A DNA stretch of 13,615 nt from Mesorhizobium sp. (GCA_030698645.1 JAUYMV010000760.1:1-13615); one strand, 5' to 3'. Counted from the first letter of the stretch, positions 1-7,189 are shown. Translations and numbers: made by a program. The notes: generated by a model not told the origin, from the sequence alone.

Positions 1-11
1 GCGTCGCACCT

Positions 12-96
12 GCCCAGGTGGCGGAATTGGTAGACGCGCACGGTTCAGGTCCGTGTGCCGCAAGGCGTGGAGGTTCGAGTCCTCTCCTGGGCACCA
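12..96 (+). tRNA. tRNA-Leu (anticodon CAG)
   Basis: The acceptor stem GCCCAGG (12-18) pairs with CCTGGGC (86-92), followed by discriminator A93 and an encoded CCA (94-96). The anticodon stem CACGG/CCGTG flanks the loop TTCAGGT, giving anticodon CAG at 46-48. The T arm contains GGTTCGAGTCC. The 85-base length and extra variable arm are those of a class II leucine tRNA. It decodes CUG, a major leucine codon in a GC-rich genome. It sits at the outer edge of the photosynthesis genes. Confidence 0.97.
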
Positions 97-136
97 AACT
101 CCCGTTTCAGACTGTCCTAGGAAGTCCGGAAACACC

Positions 137-164
137 GAAAAAGCCCGGTTCTCCGGGCTTTTTC
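137..164 (+). terminator. Rho-independent terminator after tRNA-Leu, probably bidirectional
   Basis: A 12-bp perfect stem GAAAAAGCCCGG / CCGGGCTTTTTC encloses a TTCT loop, giving a T run on the plus strand for the tRNA and one on the minus strand for the gene ending at 227. It lies 40 bases past the tRNA and 63 bases past the stop of the convergent small gene, so it could end transcripts from both sides. Confidence 0.9.
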
Positions 165-226
165 GTGTCTGGTCGTCTTATGTCGTCCGGGGCGCAGTCA
201 TCGGCAATTTCTGGCAGGGCCCGTCT

Positions 227-532
227 TCAGCCGCCGACCTGTTCGGCCCGTGCCGCCTTCCGCTCGCCCCCGTTGCGCGTACGCTCCGAACCGGATGTCC
301 GGTTTTCCGAGACCAGGCGGTAGATCTTCGCGATCTCGCTGAGCAGGCCGAGCCGCACAAGTTCTCCGAGCGCCTCGGGCTGTCCGATCGTTCCATGGGC
401 GCGCCGCCAGCCCTCGACCGCCGCGAACTGTTCGTCGTTCAGGGACACGATGACATGGTGGCGTGTGTTGGGTGGCTGGCGGCCAAAAGATCCCAGGTCC
501 GCTGCGCCGTTGGATGTATTGCCAGTCGACAT
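227..532 (-). CDS. small conserved ribbon-helix-helix-like hypothetical protein
   Basis: This 101-residue protein has a polar N-terminal tail, then a core beginning RHHVIVSLNDEQFAAVEGW and continuing into two predicted helices (about residues 24-70), then a basic, low-complexity C-terminal tail. A short beta strand followed by two helices (VIVSLND, then helices ending near EIAKIY) resembles a ribbon-helix-helix DNA-binding fold, but I cannot confirm that from sequence alone. I believe similar short proteins occur in Rhizobiales, from memory only. The ATG at 532 is preceded by a good ribosome-binding site, GGGGGAG, six bases upstream. It is convergent with the tRNA and is not an obvious part of the photosynthesis set. 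No toxin partner is visible beside it, so an antitoxin role is unsupported. Confidence 0.75.
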   Translation of the reverse strand: MSTGNTSNGAADLGSFGRQPPNTRHHVIVSLNDEQFAAVEGWRRAHGTIGQPEALGELVRLGLLSEIAKIYRLVSENRTSGSERTRNGGERKAARAEQVGG

Positions 533-693
533 GGCCGCTCCCCCGGTGTGATGTGGGGTTGAGGAGTCTACTTGCTCCCTGCCCGCATCTGTTTCCTCTG
601 GAAACCATTAAGGGGGGAATGCGTAAAGTTTGCTATTTCGGAAATTCCTCTACGTATATTATGCGTATCGGCCCATCTGTATTGGCGGCCGCG
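533..693. other. intergenic gap with short dyad and AT-rich stretch
   Basis: This gap separates the start of the small minus-strand gene from the end of the response regulator, so it should carry the small gene's promoter. It contains a 6-bp dyad GTTTCC-TCT-GGAAAC at 591-605 and an AT-rich stretch around 625-665 that is unusual for this window. I see no clear -35/-10 pair and no terminator for the response regulator. Confidence 0.4.
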
Positions 694-1299
694 CTACCGC
701 ATCATGCGAATCAGATCGGAGAGGCCGCGCGCTTCCATCTTCTCCCGGATGCGTGCGCGGTGAATCTCGACGGTGCGCTGGCTGATCCCGAGCTCGTCTG
801 CGATGTGCTTGTTGGTCATGCCGAGGATCAGGTGATCGAGGACTTCCCGTTCGCGGGGGGTGAGTCGCGCGAGGCGGTCCGCGATGACGCGTTGCGGCAG
901 GATCGGCTGCGGTCGATCCGCCAGCCTGTCGACGGCCGCTTCGATGGCGCCGAGCAGCTGAGCCTCCGACGCCGGCTTCTCGATGAAATCGACGGCGCCG
1001 GCCTTGATCGCTTCGACCGCCAGAGGAACGTCGCCATGCGCGGTCAGGATGATCACCGGAATGTGGATGCCCTTTGCGACCAGATGTTTCTGGAGGTTCA
1101 TTCCGCCCATTTCGCCCATGCGAAGGTCGAGAAAGACGCAAAGGCTGTTCTCCGCCTCGAAGCCGCGCAGAAACTCCTCGGCGCTGGAAAAGGCGGCCGG
1201 CCGATAACCGTGCGCGGAAAGCAGGGCGCACAACGATGCCCGCACCGAAAGATCGTCATCGACGACGTAGACGCGCTTGCTCTTCGCCGCGTCAGTCAT
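694..1299 (-). CDS. FixJ-family response regulator (receiver + LuxR-type HTH)
   Basis: A two-domain response regulator, 201 residues from this start. The N-terminal receiver domain has the acidic pocket (VYVVDDD), the phospho-acceptor Asp in FLDLRMGEMGG (Asp58), the switch Thr in VIILTAHGD (Thr86) and the conserved Lys in FIEKPAS (Lys108). The C-terminal GerE/LuxR helix-turn-helix covers LTPREREVLDH through LGISQRTVEIHRARIREKM. It should be the phosphorylation target of the phytochrome kinase encoded immediately upstream, whose stop codon it overlaps, implying translational coupling. I chose the ATG at 1299 (MTDAAK); an in-frame ATG at 1311 (MAGAM) is also possible and neither has a strong ribosome-binding site. 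Oddity: the usual Pro after RM in FixJ/NarL acceptor loops is Gly here. Its target promoters are not known. Family assignment is firm; the link to BphP is from operon position. Confidence 0.93.
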   Translation of the reverse strand: MTDAAKSKRVYVVDDDLSVRASLCALLSAHGYRPAAFSSAEEFLRGFEAENSLCVFLDLRMGEMGGMNLQKHLVAKGIHIPVIILTAHGDVPLAVEAIKAGAVDFIEKPASEAQLLGAIEAAVDRLADRPQPILPQRVIADRLARLTPREREVLDHLILGMTNKHIADELGISQRTVEIHRARIREKMEARGLSDLIRMMR

Positions 1300-3580
1300 C
1301 GCGCCCGCCATCCGTCCGCAGGGTGAAGGCGATGGTTGCGCCGTCGGAAACCTGCTCTATCCAGATGCCGCCGCCATGCGCCTCGACGATGGAACGGCAG
1401 AGCGAAAGTCCGATACCCATGCCACTGGTCGTCGAATTGTGGAACGGTTCGAAGAGCGTCTTTTCCATGCCCGCCGCGATGCCGATGCCGGTATCCCGGA
1501 CCACGACGCGGGCGAGCGGATCTTCGAAAACCGTCGCGATGGTCAGGATGCGCTGCGACGACTCCTGCATCGCCGCGAGACTGTTGCGCACGAGATTGAG
1601 AACGACCTGGCCGATCTGCACCGGATCGGCCCGCATCACCGGCATGCCGGCATCGAACTGGAAGATGACGTTCGGCCGCGCATCGCTCGTGGCGGCGAGC
1701 GCAAGCTCGACGCCTTGCCGGATCACCGCGTGCAGATCGACCAGTTCCAGCGCGATTTCGCCCTGGCCGATGAAATTGCGCAGCCTGCGCACCAGGTCGG
1801 CGGCCCGGGACGCTTCCGCGACGGCGCTGTCCATCAGGCTCTCGACAGGCCCGGGAAGCTCCACCGCGTAGTTCTTCAGCTCCTGTCGGCAGGCGTTGAC
1901 ATAGTTTGTCACCGCCGACAGCGGCTGGTTCAGTTCATGCGCGAGCGCCGAGGCCAGTTCGCCCATCGAACGGTTGCGCGCCGCATCCAGCAGGACCAGC
2001 CGGAGCCGCGCCTCTTCGGCTTCGGCCTGTCGTTGCGCCGTGACGGCGGCGCGCTCGCGGTCGAGGCTGTTCACGGCGAACAGCGCGCGGCGCGTGATGC
2101 GCATGACTTCGTAATCGGCGTCGGTGAACGGGATGCTGCGGCCGCGCCGCTCCTCCCGCCACAGGGCAAAGGAGCCGCGCGGCGAAAGGCGGACGGTGCC
2201 GTCGTCGAGCCTGGTCTCGATCTTCTCGGGTTTGCCGGCCCATCGGATCGTCTGCTCGTAGGGTTCGCGGAACATCACGAGGAAGTCCCGCCCGTCCTCG
2301 GAAAGCTCGAGATAGGCGATTCCCGCGGCGTCCGCGTCGCCTTCCTGGTGCTCCGGGACAAGCCCGTTCAGGTGGTCCGATGCGAAGATTCCATCGACCA
2401 GCGCCGATTTCAGCCGGGAATAATCGATGTCGGCTGCCGGTGTCTTGCGCATCTTGACCACCTGGTCGCCCAGCTTCAGCACCATCCCCTGCGCACCGCA
2501 CAGGGTCATCACCGCATCGGCATGGTTCCGCACGACGTCGCCCAGCGCCAATCCATTCCTGTGGTCGCGCTCGATGTCGAAGGCGGTCTTTTCGGCCTGG
2601 ATGGAATGGCGCAGCTTGATGGTGTTCTCGAGACTTTGCAGAAGGGCCGAGATGGTTCCTCCGACAAGCTCGCAGAATCGGAAGCGGCTCCAGGCCAGAT
2701 GCAGGGGGCTGTAGTGGTGGCAGGCGACGAGACCCCACAGTTCATGGTTCGAGATGAGCGAAATCGACATGCTGGCGCCGACGCCCATATTGTTCAGATA
2801 CTCGGTGTGGACCGGCGCGACGGCGCGCAGCTTCGAGAACGTCAGATCGAGCGGCGTTCGCGAGTTGGCGTCGGCGATCTCGCCGGAACGCGCCATGATC
2901 GGCACGGGCACCGCGTTGATGTCGGGAATCGTGCGGATCACATTGAGGACGAAATGGCGCCGCGCCGGATCGGGAATGTCCGAAGCTGGATAATGCAGCC
3001 CGAGAAAGCTGTCGTCGCGCCCCGTGCTCTCGGCGATGACCTCGCCATGCTTGTCGGGCGCGAAGCGGTAGATCATCACACGGTCGAATCCGGTGACCTC
3101 CCGGATGATCTGCGCGCCGACCTGGGCGAGTTCCGTCAGCGTCTCCGGCCGGATCAACTCGGAGATGATGCGCTGGCGCACCATGTCCTCTTCCCACACC
3201 ACCGCAGGGCCTTCCTCGCGGGCAACGAATTCGAGGATCAGGCATCCGCCCTGCAGGTGCGGAAAGCATTCGAGATCGGCTTCCGAACCGTCCGGCTTTG
3301 GCAGCCGCACGAACCACGGCCGCAGCAGATCCGGCAGCGAGGGGATCAACTGCCGTGACAGCAGGTCGGCGCAGTTCGCTTCGCCGAGCAGGAAGCCAAG
3401 CGGCGCGCCGAGCAGGTCCCGCCAGTCCCGCCCGAGGAAGGCATCGCAATTGGCGCTGGCGAATTCGATGGTCCGGGACGCCATGTCGACCGCGACGAGG
3501 GCGCCGAAAGGCTGAACGGCGCCGATGATGTGGATCGGCTCCGTATCGCAGGAACTCAGGTCGACCGGGCGCGTCAGCAA
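1292..3580 (-). CDS. bphP: bacteriophytochrome sensor histidine kinase
   Basis: A red/far-red photoreceptor kinase of about 762 residues. The order is PAS, GAF, PHY, then a histidine kinase core. Near the N terminus, SSCDTEPIHIIGAVQPFGAL contains Cys11, the expected biliverdin attachment residue of bacterial phytochromes. The GAF domain has the PASDIP chromophore-pocket motif and NNMGVGASMSISL. The PHY tongue has the PRGSF motif. The kinase has a FixL-like H box, ALAHELNQPLSA (phospho-acceptor near His548), N box NLVRNSLAAM, and ATP-lid motifs RDTGIGI and GMGIGLSLCRSIVEAHGG. The open frame runs up to 3763, but those 61 extra residues do not look like phytochrome and lie inside bphO. The likely start is TTG at 3580, overlapping the bphO stop by 7 bases (TTGCTGA), with only a weak GGGG upstream. 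The gene lies between its chromophore-making enzyme and its probable response regulator. Confidence 0.95.
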   Translation of the reverse strand: MLTRPVDLSSCDTEPIHIIGAVQPFGALVAVDMASRTIEFASANCDAFLGRDWRDLLGAPLGFLLGEANCADLLSRQLIPSLPDLLRPWFVRLPKPDGSEADLECFPHLQGGCLILEFVAREEGPAVVWEEDMVRQRIISELIRPETLTELAQVGAQIIREVTGFDRVMIYRFAPDKHGEVIAESTGRDDSFLGLHYPASDIPDPARRHFVLNVIRTIPDINAVPVPIMARSGEIADANSRTPLDLTFSKLRAVAPVHTEYLNNMGVGASMSISLISNHELWGLVACHHYSPLHLAWSRFRFCELVGGTISALLQSLENTIKLRHSIQAEKTAFDIERDHRNGLALGDVVRNHADAVMTLCGAQGMVLKLGDQVVKMRKTPAADIDYSRLKSALVDGIFASDHLNGLVPEHQEGDADAAGIAYLELSEDGRDFLVMFREPYEQTIRWAGKPEKIETRLDDGTVRLSPRGSFALWREERRGRSIPFTDADYEVMRITRRALFAVNSLDRERAAVTAQRQAEAEEARLRLVLLDAARNRSMGELASALAHELNQPLSAVTNYVNACRQELKNYAVELPGPVESLMDSAVAEASRAADLVRRLRNFIGQGEIALELVDLHAVIRQGVELALAATSDARPNVIFQFDAGMPVMRADPVQIGQVVLNLVRNSLAAMQESSQRILTIATVFEDPLARVVVRDTGIGIAAGMEKTLFEPFHNSTTSGMGIGLSLCRSIVEAHGGGIWIEQVSDGATIAFTLRTDGGRDD

Positions 3581-4215
3581 GGCGATGCGCCCCGGGACGG
3601 CATGTCGGGCTGCCAGCGTTCCAGCCAGTCCGCGAAACTCCGGAAGGCCCCGCGTGCGGCGGCGGCCATGTCGGCGCGTTGGTCCTCGCTTCCGGAAAGC
3701 GCCTCGACCTGACGGCAGGTCATCGCCCAGCGCGGTCCGGCGGCCGTCCGGCACCACCGCCAATAGGCGTTGCCGCCGGAGTCCTCCCGCGCCAGGATCG
3801 CTTCGGTCGCCCTGCAGAGCATCGCGCCGCCGAGGAGGGACCCCTCGAAGACATAGAGGGCCCCGGCGAGCGCCGCGCGCGACCCGAGGCGCGGCAATTC
3901 CGTCGCGGCGGGATTGCCGCTGATCGCGACGTCGTCGAACCCGAGCGCCGCGAGATCGTCGGCCAGCAATCCGGTTCGCGCTTCATAGCGAAAACCCGCC
4001 GCCGCGAGCCCGAACAGCTCGCAGTCAGCCTCCAGTGCCGCATCGAGAGCAGAATAATCGCCATGGAACAGCAGCATCAGGCGCCGATACCCGTCGAGGC
4101 TGAGCGTGCCGTCCATCAGCGCGGCGAAAGCCGGATGGCGATCCAGCGCCTCGTGCTCGCCGCGGGTCTGGCGGCGAAGCTCCAATCGAAACGCGTCGGG
4201 TCGCACGCGGTCCAT
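3574..4215 (-). CDS. bphO: heme oxygenase for biliverdin synthesis
   Basis: A bacterial heme oxygenase of about 213 residues, cleaving heme to biliverdin IX-alpha, CO and iron in the cytoplasm. His21 in QTRGEHEALDRHPAF matches the proximal heme ligand region. The distal helix region LYVFEGSLLGGAML carries the glycine-rich bend that lies over heme in this family. The open frame extends to 4362, but the first 49 residues look non-coding; the protein fold begins at ATG 4215 (MDRVRPDAFRLELRRQT), giving normal family length. A modest AGG lies three bases upstream. It is the first gene of the bphO-bphP-regulator operon and its stop overlaps the bphP start, so enzyme and apoprotein are probably made together. 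A tandem PpsR-like site lies about 70 to 110 bases upstream of this start, suggesting that the photosynthesis repressor may control the operon. Confidence 0.93.
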   Translation of the reverse strand: MDRVRPDAFRLELRRQTRGEHEALDRHPAFAALMDGTLSLDGYRRLMLLFHGDYSALDAALEADCELFGLAAAGFRYEARTGLLADDLAALGFDDVAISGNPAATELPRLGSRAALAGALYVFEGSLLGGAMLCRATEAILAREDSGGNAYWRWCRTAAGPRWAMTCRQVEALSGSEDQRADMAAAARGAFRSFADWLERWQPDMPSRGASPC

Positions 4216-4283
4216 CTGCCTGGTGGTCAATCGCCGCTCCCATTGCCGGATATTTTTCTGAGGACAGGCGCTCCGACTGGCCC

Positions 4284-4327
4284 TGATCCCTTTTTGAGAC
4301 ACCTCGGAGTGTAACTCGATTGCGACA
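4284..4327. promoter_or_regulatory. tandem PpsR operator between bphO and ppsR
   Basis: A perfect TGT-N12-ACA palindrome, TGTAACTCGATTGCGACA, lies at 4310-4327. A five-of-six match, TGATCCCTTTTTGAGACA, lies at 4284-4301, exactly 8 bp away, which is the spacing of known PpsR/CrtJ tandem sites. It sits in the 275-bp divergent region, 69-112 bases upstream of bphO and 164-207 bases upstream of ppsR, so it could act on either gene. No convincing -35/-10 pair was found, so the controlled promoter is undecided. The rest of 4216-4490 shows nothing else I can name. Confidence 0.65.
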
Positions 4328-4490
4328 GACGCGGCAATGGAGTGCTGGACAACTGCACGCAAATAGGAGCATTACGGCATCGAAAGCACAGGCATTTGGC
4401 TATACGTGACTCGCCGCATGCCCATTGCGCAGCAGGTGCGTGGGCACGGTCACATCCACAGTCGTCTCCAGGGCAGGGCCAGCAATTCGT

Positions 4491-5891
4491 ATGAACCAGG
4501 GCTTCAAACATCCCGAATTTCATCTCTCGCGCGCCGACGACAGCATGGTCGCCGCCTTGATCGCCGCCGCGTCCGACCTGACGCTGGTCGTCGGCGCCGA
4601 CGACGTCATCAAGGATATCTCCCACAGCCTGGACGATTCGCTCGCGATGGCGATTCCCGCCTGGTACGGGCAGCCGCTTGAAAGCGTGGTCCACGACAAC
4701 AGCCTGCCGCTGATGCGCAAGATGCTGCGCTCGGCACGGAGCGGCAAGCCGGCGCAACGCTTCGACATCAGCCACCCGCTGCAAGGCGGCCAGCAATTGC
4801 CGGTGCAGTACCGCGCAATGCGTATCGATTCGGACGGCAGGGTCGTCCTCATGGGGCGTGACCTGCGGCCGGTGGCCGATCTCCAGTCCCGTCTGCTGAC
4901 CAATCGCCAATCGCTGGAGCAGAATGCGAAACGGCAGAAGCAGGCCGAAGCGCACTACCGGCTGTTGTTCGAGACGACATCGGAAGCACTGGTCATCCTC
5001 GATCCGGCGAGCGGACGAATTCGCGATGCAAATCCGCGCGCGTCCCGGCAGTTCGGCGTTTCGCCGGCGGACATGGCCGGGCGGAAATTCGCCGGTCTTT
5101 TCGACAAGGCGCAGCAGCCGGAAGTGCAGGCGTTCCTCGCCGGCGTCCTGGCCGTGGGCACGCAGCAGAGGCTGACGGTGAAAATGCCCGGCGGCGGGAA
5201 GGAGATCCTGCTCGACGCCGATCTTTTCCGCGCCGGGGACCTGAGGCTAATCCTGGTCAGGCTGCTGGACGATGTTGGGCACGAGGGCGCCGAGGCGGCG
5301 CCCGAAACGAGCCTGGGCAACCTTGTCCGCGGCGCGGCCGAAGCCGTGATCCTCACCGACGAGGACGGCAAGATCCTGTGGGCCAACGAATCCTTCCTGG
5401 CGATCGCCCAGCTGCCGCTTGCGGCGCAGGCGGTCGGGCGGTCGCTCGACGATTTCTTCCAGTGGGGCGGGCTCGAACTCGACGTCCTGCTGGCCAATGT
5501 GCGCCGGCACGGTCGCGTGCCGCTGTTCGCGGGCGCCGTTCGGGGTGCGCTTGGCCAGATCGCCGAGGTCGATCTGTCGGCAATCGCCATGCCGTCGGGC
5601 TCTCCGGCGCGCTTCGGTCTGGTGATGCGGCCGCGCGCCGGCGACGAGCCGCGCTCCGGGCAGGGCAACAGCGACCTCACGCGCACGGCCGAGAATTTGA
5701 TCGAGATGATCGGCCGCGTGCCATTGAAGGACCTGGTGCGCGATACGACCGACGTGATCGAGCGCATGTGCATCGAGGCGGCCCTGAAGCTGACCGGCAA
5801 CAACCGCGCCTCCACCGCGCGCGTGCTGGGCTTGAGCCGGCAGGCGCTGTATCTGAAGCTCCACCGCTACGGCATCACGGACGAAGGCTAG
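4491..5891 (+). CDS. ppsR: PpsR/CrtJ transcriptional repressor of photosynthesis genes
   Basis: The main aerobic repressor of bacteriochlorophyll, carotenoid and antenna genes in purple bacteria, binding TGT-N12-ACA pairs as a tetramer. The 466 residues show the family order: an N-terminal PAS-like domain (about 15-125), a helical linker rich in Gln and Lys (about 130-155), a second PAS (about 156-262), a third PAS (about 275-382), and a C-terminal Fis-type helix-turn-helix (about 425-463, from IEAALKLTGNN to LSRQALYLKLHRYG). Length matches the roughly 465 residues of known PpsR. The ATG at 4491 (MNQGFKHPEF) was preferred to an earlier in-frame start at 4425, whose extra 22 residues have no family character. 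The only cysteine is Cys427, at the edge of the DNA-binding domain. Probable operators for it occur at several promoters in this window, and one lies upstream of its own gene. Confidence 0.95.
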   Translation: MNQGFKHPEFHLSRADDSMVAALIAAASDLTLVVGADDVIKDISHSLDDSLAMAIPAWYGQPLESVVHDNSLPLMRKMLRSARSGKPAQRFDISHPLQGGQQLPVQYRAMRIDSDGRVVLMGRDLRPVADLQSRLLTNRQSLEQNAKRQKQAEAHYRLLFETTSEALVILDPASGRIRDANPRASRQFGVSPADMAGRKFAGLFDKAQQPEVQAFLAGVLAVGTQQRLTVKMPGGGKEILLDADLFRAGDLRLILVRLLDDVGHEGAEAAPETSLGNLVRGAAEAVILTDEDGKILWANESFLAIAQLPLAAQAVGRSLDDFFQWGGLELDVLLANVRRHGRVPLFAGAVRGALGQIAEVDLSAIAMPSGSPARFGLVMRPRAGDEPRSGQGNSDLTRTAENLIEMIGRVPLKDLVRDTTDVIERMCIEAALKLTGNNRASTARVLGLSRQALYLKLHRYGITDEG

Positions 5892-5894
5892 CGG

Positions 5895-7124
5895 TCAGCG
5901 CAGTTCGTCGTCCCTCGGGGTGACGCCGTAGCCTTTGACGAGCGTCCAGACGTGGCGCGGCACCATGTTGCGGACGCGGCGCGGGTGTTCGCGGCGCAGG
6001 TGCACCACCGTCTCGACGGCTTTCATCTCGACCCGTGCCCGCGCGAATTCCAGTCCGCGCGGTCCGATGCGCGGCATCAGCCAGGCGACGACCGGGCGCA
6101 GCCAGTTCGGCATCGCGCGCAGGGGCAGGCCGCCCGCGGCGCGCTCGACATTGGCGAGGTAGCCCTTCACCGGGCCATGCCGCTTTCCGGCGCTGCCCGG
6201 TTCCGCCATGCACAGTTCGTCGCCGAGCAGCGCCGCGAGCTCCTCGCCGCGCGCGTTGCGCAGCAGCAGCCATTGTTCCCCCTGGCCGCCCATGTAGCCG
6301 ACGGTGATGTCGGCCAGAACATTGGTGTAGTCGACGCAGGTGCGGCAGGTCAGCGGAAAGAAGTCGCCGGGCAGTTTCGATATCGGCAATTTGAGGAAGG
6401 GGACGAGCCTGGTGCGTCCATTCACGAAGCGCAATTCGACGCGGTAGTCGGCGCGGAATTCCAGATAGCTGATGCTGTCCGGATCGTCGGCGAGGAGTTC
6501 AAGGAACTGGTGGAACTTCTCGGTCGTCGTGTTGTCCGAACACGGCGTACCGATGACGTAGAGGCGCTCGAAGCCGAACTCGCGCTCCAGCGCGCGCAGC
6601 GCGTGCACCTGGCAGGGAATGCCGATCACCGCGAGGCGGCGATAGCCGCGGCGGCGGGCCGGTTCCAGCAGCGCCAGCAGCGGCGCATAGCCCATCCGCA
6701 TGCCGCGGCATGCCGCCATCCCTTCCGCCTTGGTCACGATCACCGGCACGGGCTTCCACCGGTCGGCCGGGTCAGGCGCCATGGTCAGCACGGCATCGAC
6801 CGCGCCGGTTTCGAGCAGGCGTTCGGCGATGCGCGTGGCGATGCCGGTCCACTGCGCGCCGGGGCGGGGTGGCGTCAAGGATGCCCGCACCATGCGGCGA
6901 AACGGTCCGAAATGCAGCTCGTCGGCGCGCAGCGGATCGCGCGCCCGGCCGTGCACCTGCCGTTCGAGCGCGTCGTAGTCAGTCTGGATGAACTGGCAGG
7001 CGCGGCCGCAGGCCTTAGGGTCGTCGGTGCGGGATATGCCGCAATCGGTGCACAGCTCGCGCGGTGCCGCAGGCTGCAATGGCGGCGCCCAGATGGCCTC
7101 CCCGGTCGGCGAAATGACGCTCAA
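5895..7124 (-). CDS. bciB: BciB-type 8-vinyl (di-vinyl chlorophyllide) reductase, FrhB family
   Basis: A flavin and iron-sulfur protein of the F420-hydrogenase beta-subunit (FrhB) family. In phototrophs this branch (BciB, slr1923-like) reduces the C8 vinyl group of divinyl (proto)chlorophyllide with ferredoxin. Cysteine motifs fit the family: CTDCGISR and KACGRACQFI near the N terminus, then IGIPCQVHALRAL, GTPCSDNTTTEKFHQFL and CRTCVDYTNVLADITVGYMGG. From the start used here it is about 409 residues, close to slr1923 length. That start is TTG at 7124, nine bases after AAGGGG. A GTG at 7169 would add 15 residues (DCTACFT...) but would lie inside the upstream operator-like repeats. The stop is 3 bp from the convergent ppsR stop. 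The main alternative is another FrhB-family reductase, such as a hydroxymethyl chlorophyll reductase; the photosynthesis-cluster setting favours BciB. Confidence 0.82.
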   Translation of the reverse strand: MSVISPTGEAIWAPPLQPAAPRELCTDCGISRTDDPKACGRACQFIQTDYDALERQVHGRARDPLRADELHFGPFRRMVRASLTPPRPGAQWTGIATRIAERLLETGAVDAVLTMAPDPADRWKPVPVIVTKAEGMAACRGMRMGYAPLLALLEPARRRGYRRLAVIGIPCQVHALRALEREFGFERLYVIGTPCSDNTTTEKFHQFLELLADDPDSISYLEFRADYRVELRFVNGRTRLVPFLKLPISKLPGDFFPLTCRTCVDYTNVLADITVGYMGGQGEQWLLLRNARGEELAALLGDELCMAEPGSAGKRHGPVKGYLANVERAAGGLPLRAMPNWLRPVVAWLMPRIGPRGLEFARARVEMKAVETVVHLRREHPRRVRNMVPRHVWTLVKGYGVTPRDDELR

Positions 7125-7145
7125 GATCCGATGCCCCTTGAGAAG

Positions 7146-7189
7146 CGTAAAACAAGCGGTACAGTCCACACTGTCATTTCCGTTTCACG
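7146..7189. promoter_or_regulatory. candidate tandem PpsR-like operator between bciB and hydrolase gene
   Basis: Two imperfect TGT-N12-ACA sites, each five of six: CGTAAAACAAGCGGTACA at 7146-7163 and TGTCATTTCCGTTTCACG at 7172-7189, separated by exactly 8 bp. They lie just upstream of the TTG start of bciB and 53-97 bases upstream of the hydrolase start. Imperfect sites are easy to find by chance, so the spacing and location carry most of the weight. Confidence 0.4.

Noticed and set aside
590..607. TGT-N12-CCA near-match to a PpsR site
   Set aside because: Five of six only, no partner at 7-8 bp, and next to a gene not linked to photosynthesis; it mainly reflects the GTTTCC/GGAAAC dyad.
619..1326. 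Plus-strand open frame with ATG at 619 after a strong AAGGGGGG ribosome-like site
   Set aside because: It runs antisense through the response regulator, whose motifs are unmistakable; the protein resembles no family and the frame is a GC-rich mirror of the real gene.
1277..3358. 693-residue plus-strand open frame
   Set aside because: Antisense to bphP; composition rich in Arg, Asp and His without domain signals, typical of a shadow frame in high-GC DNA.
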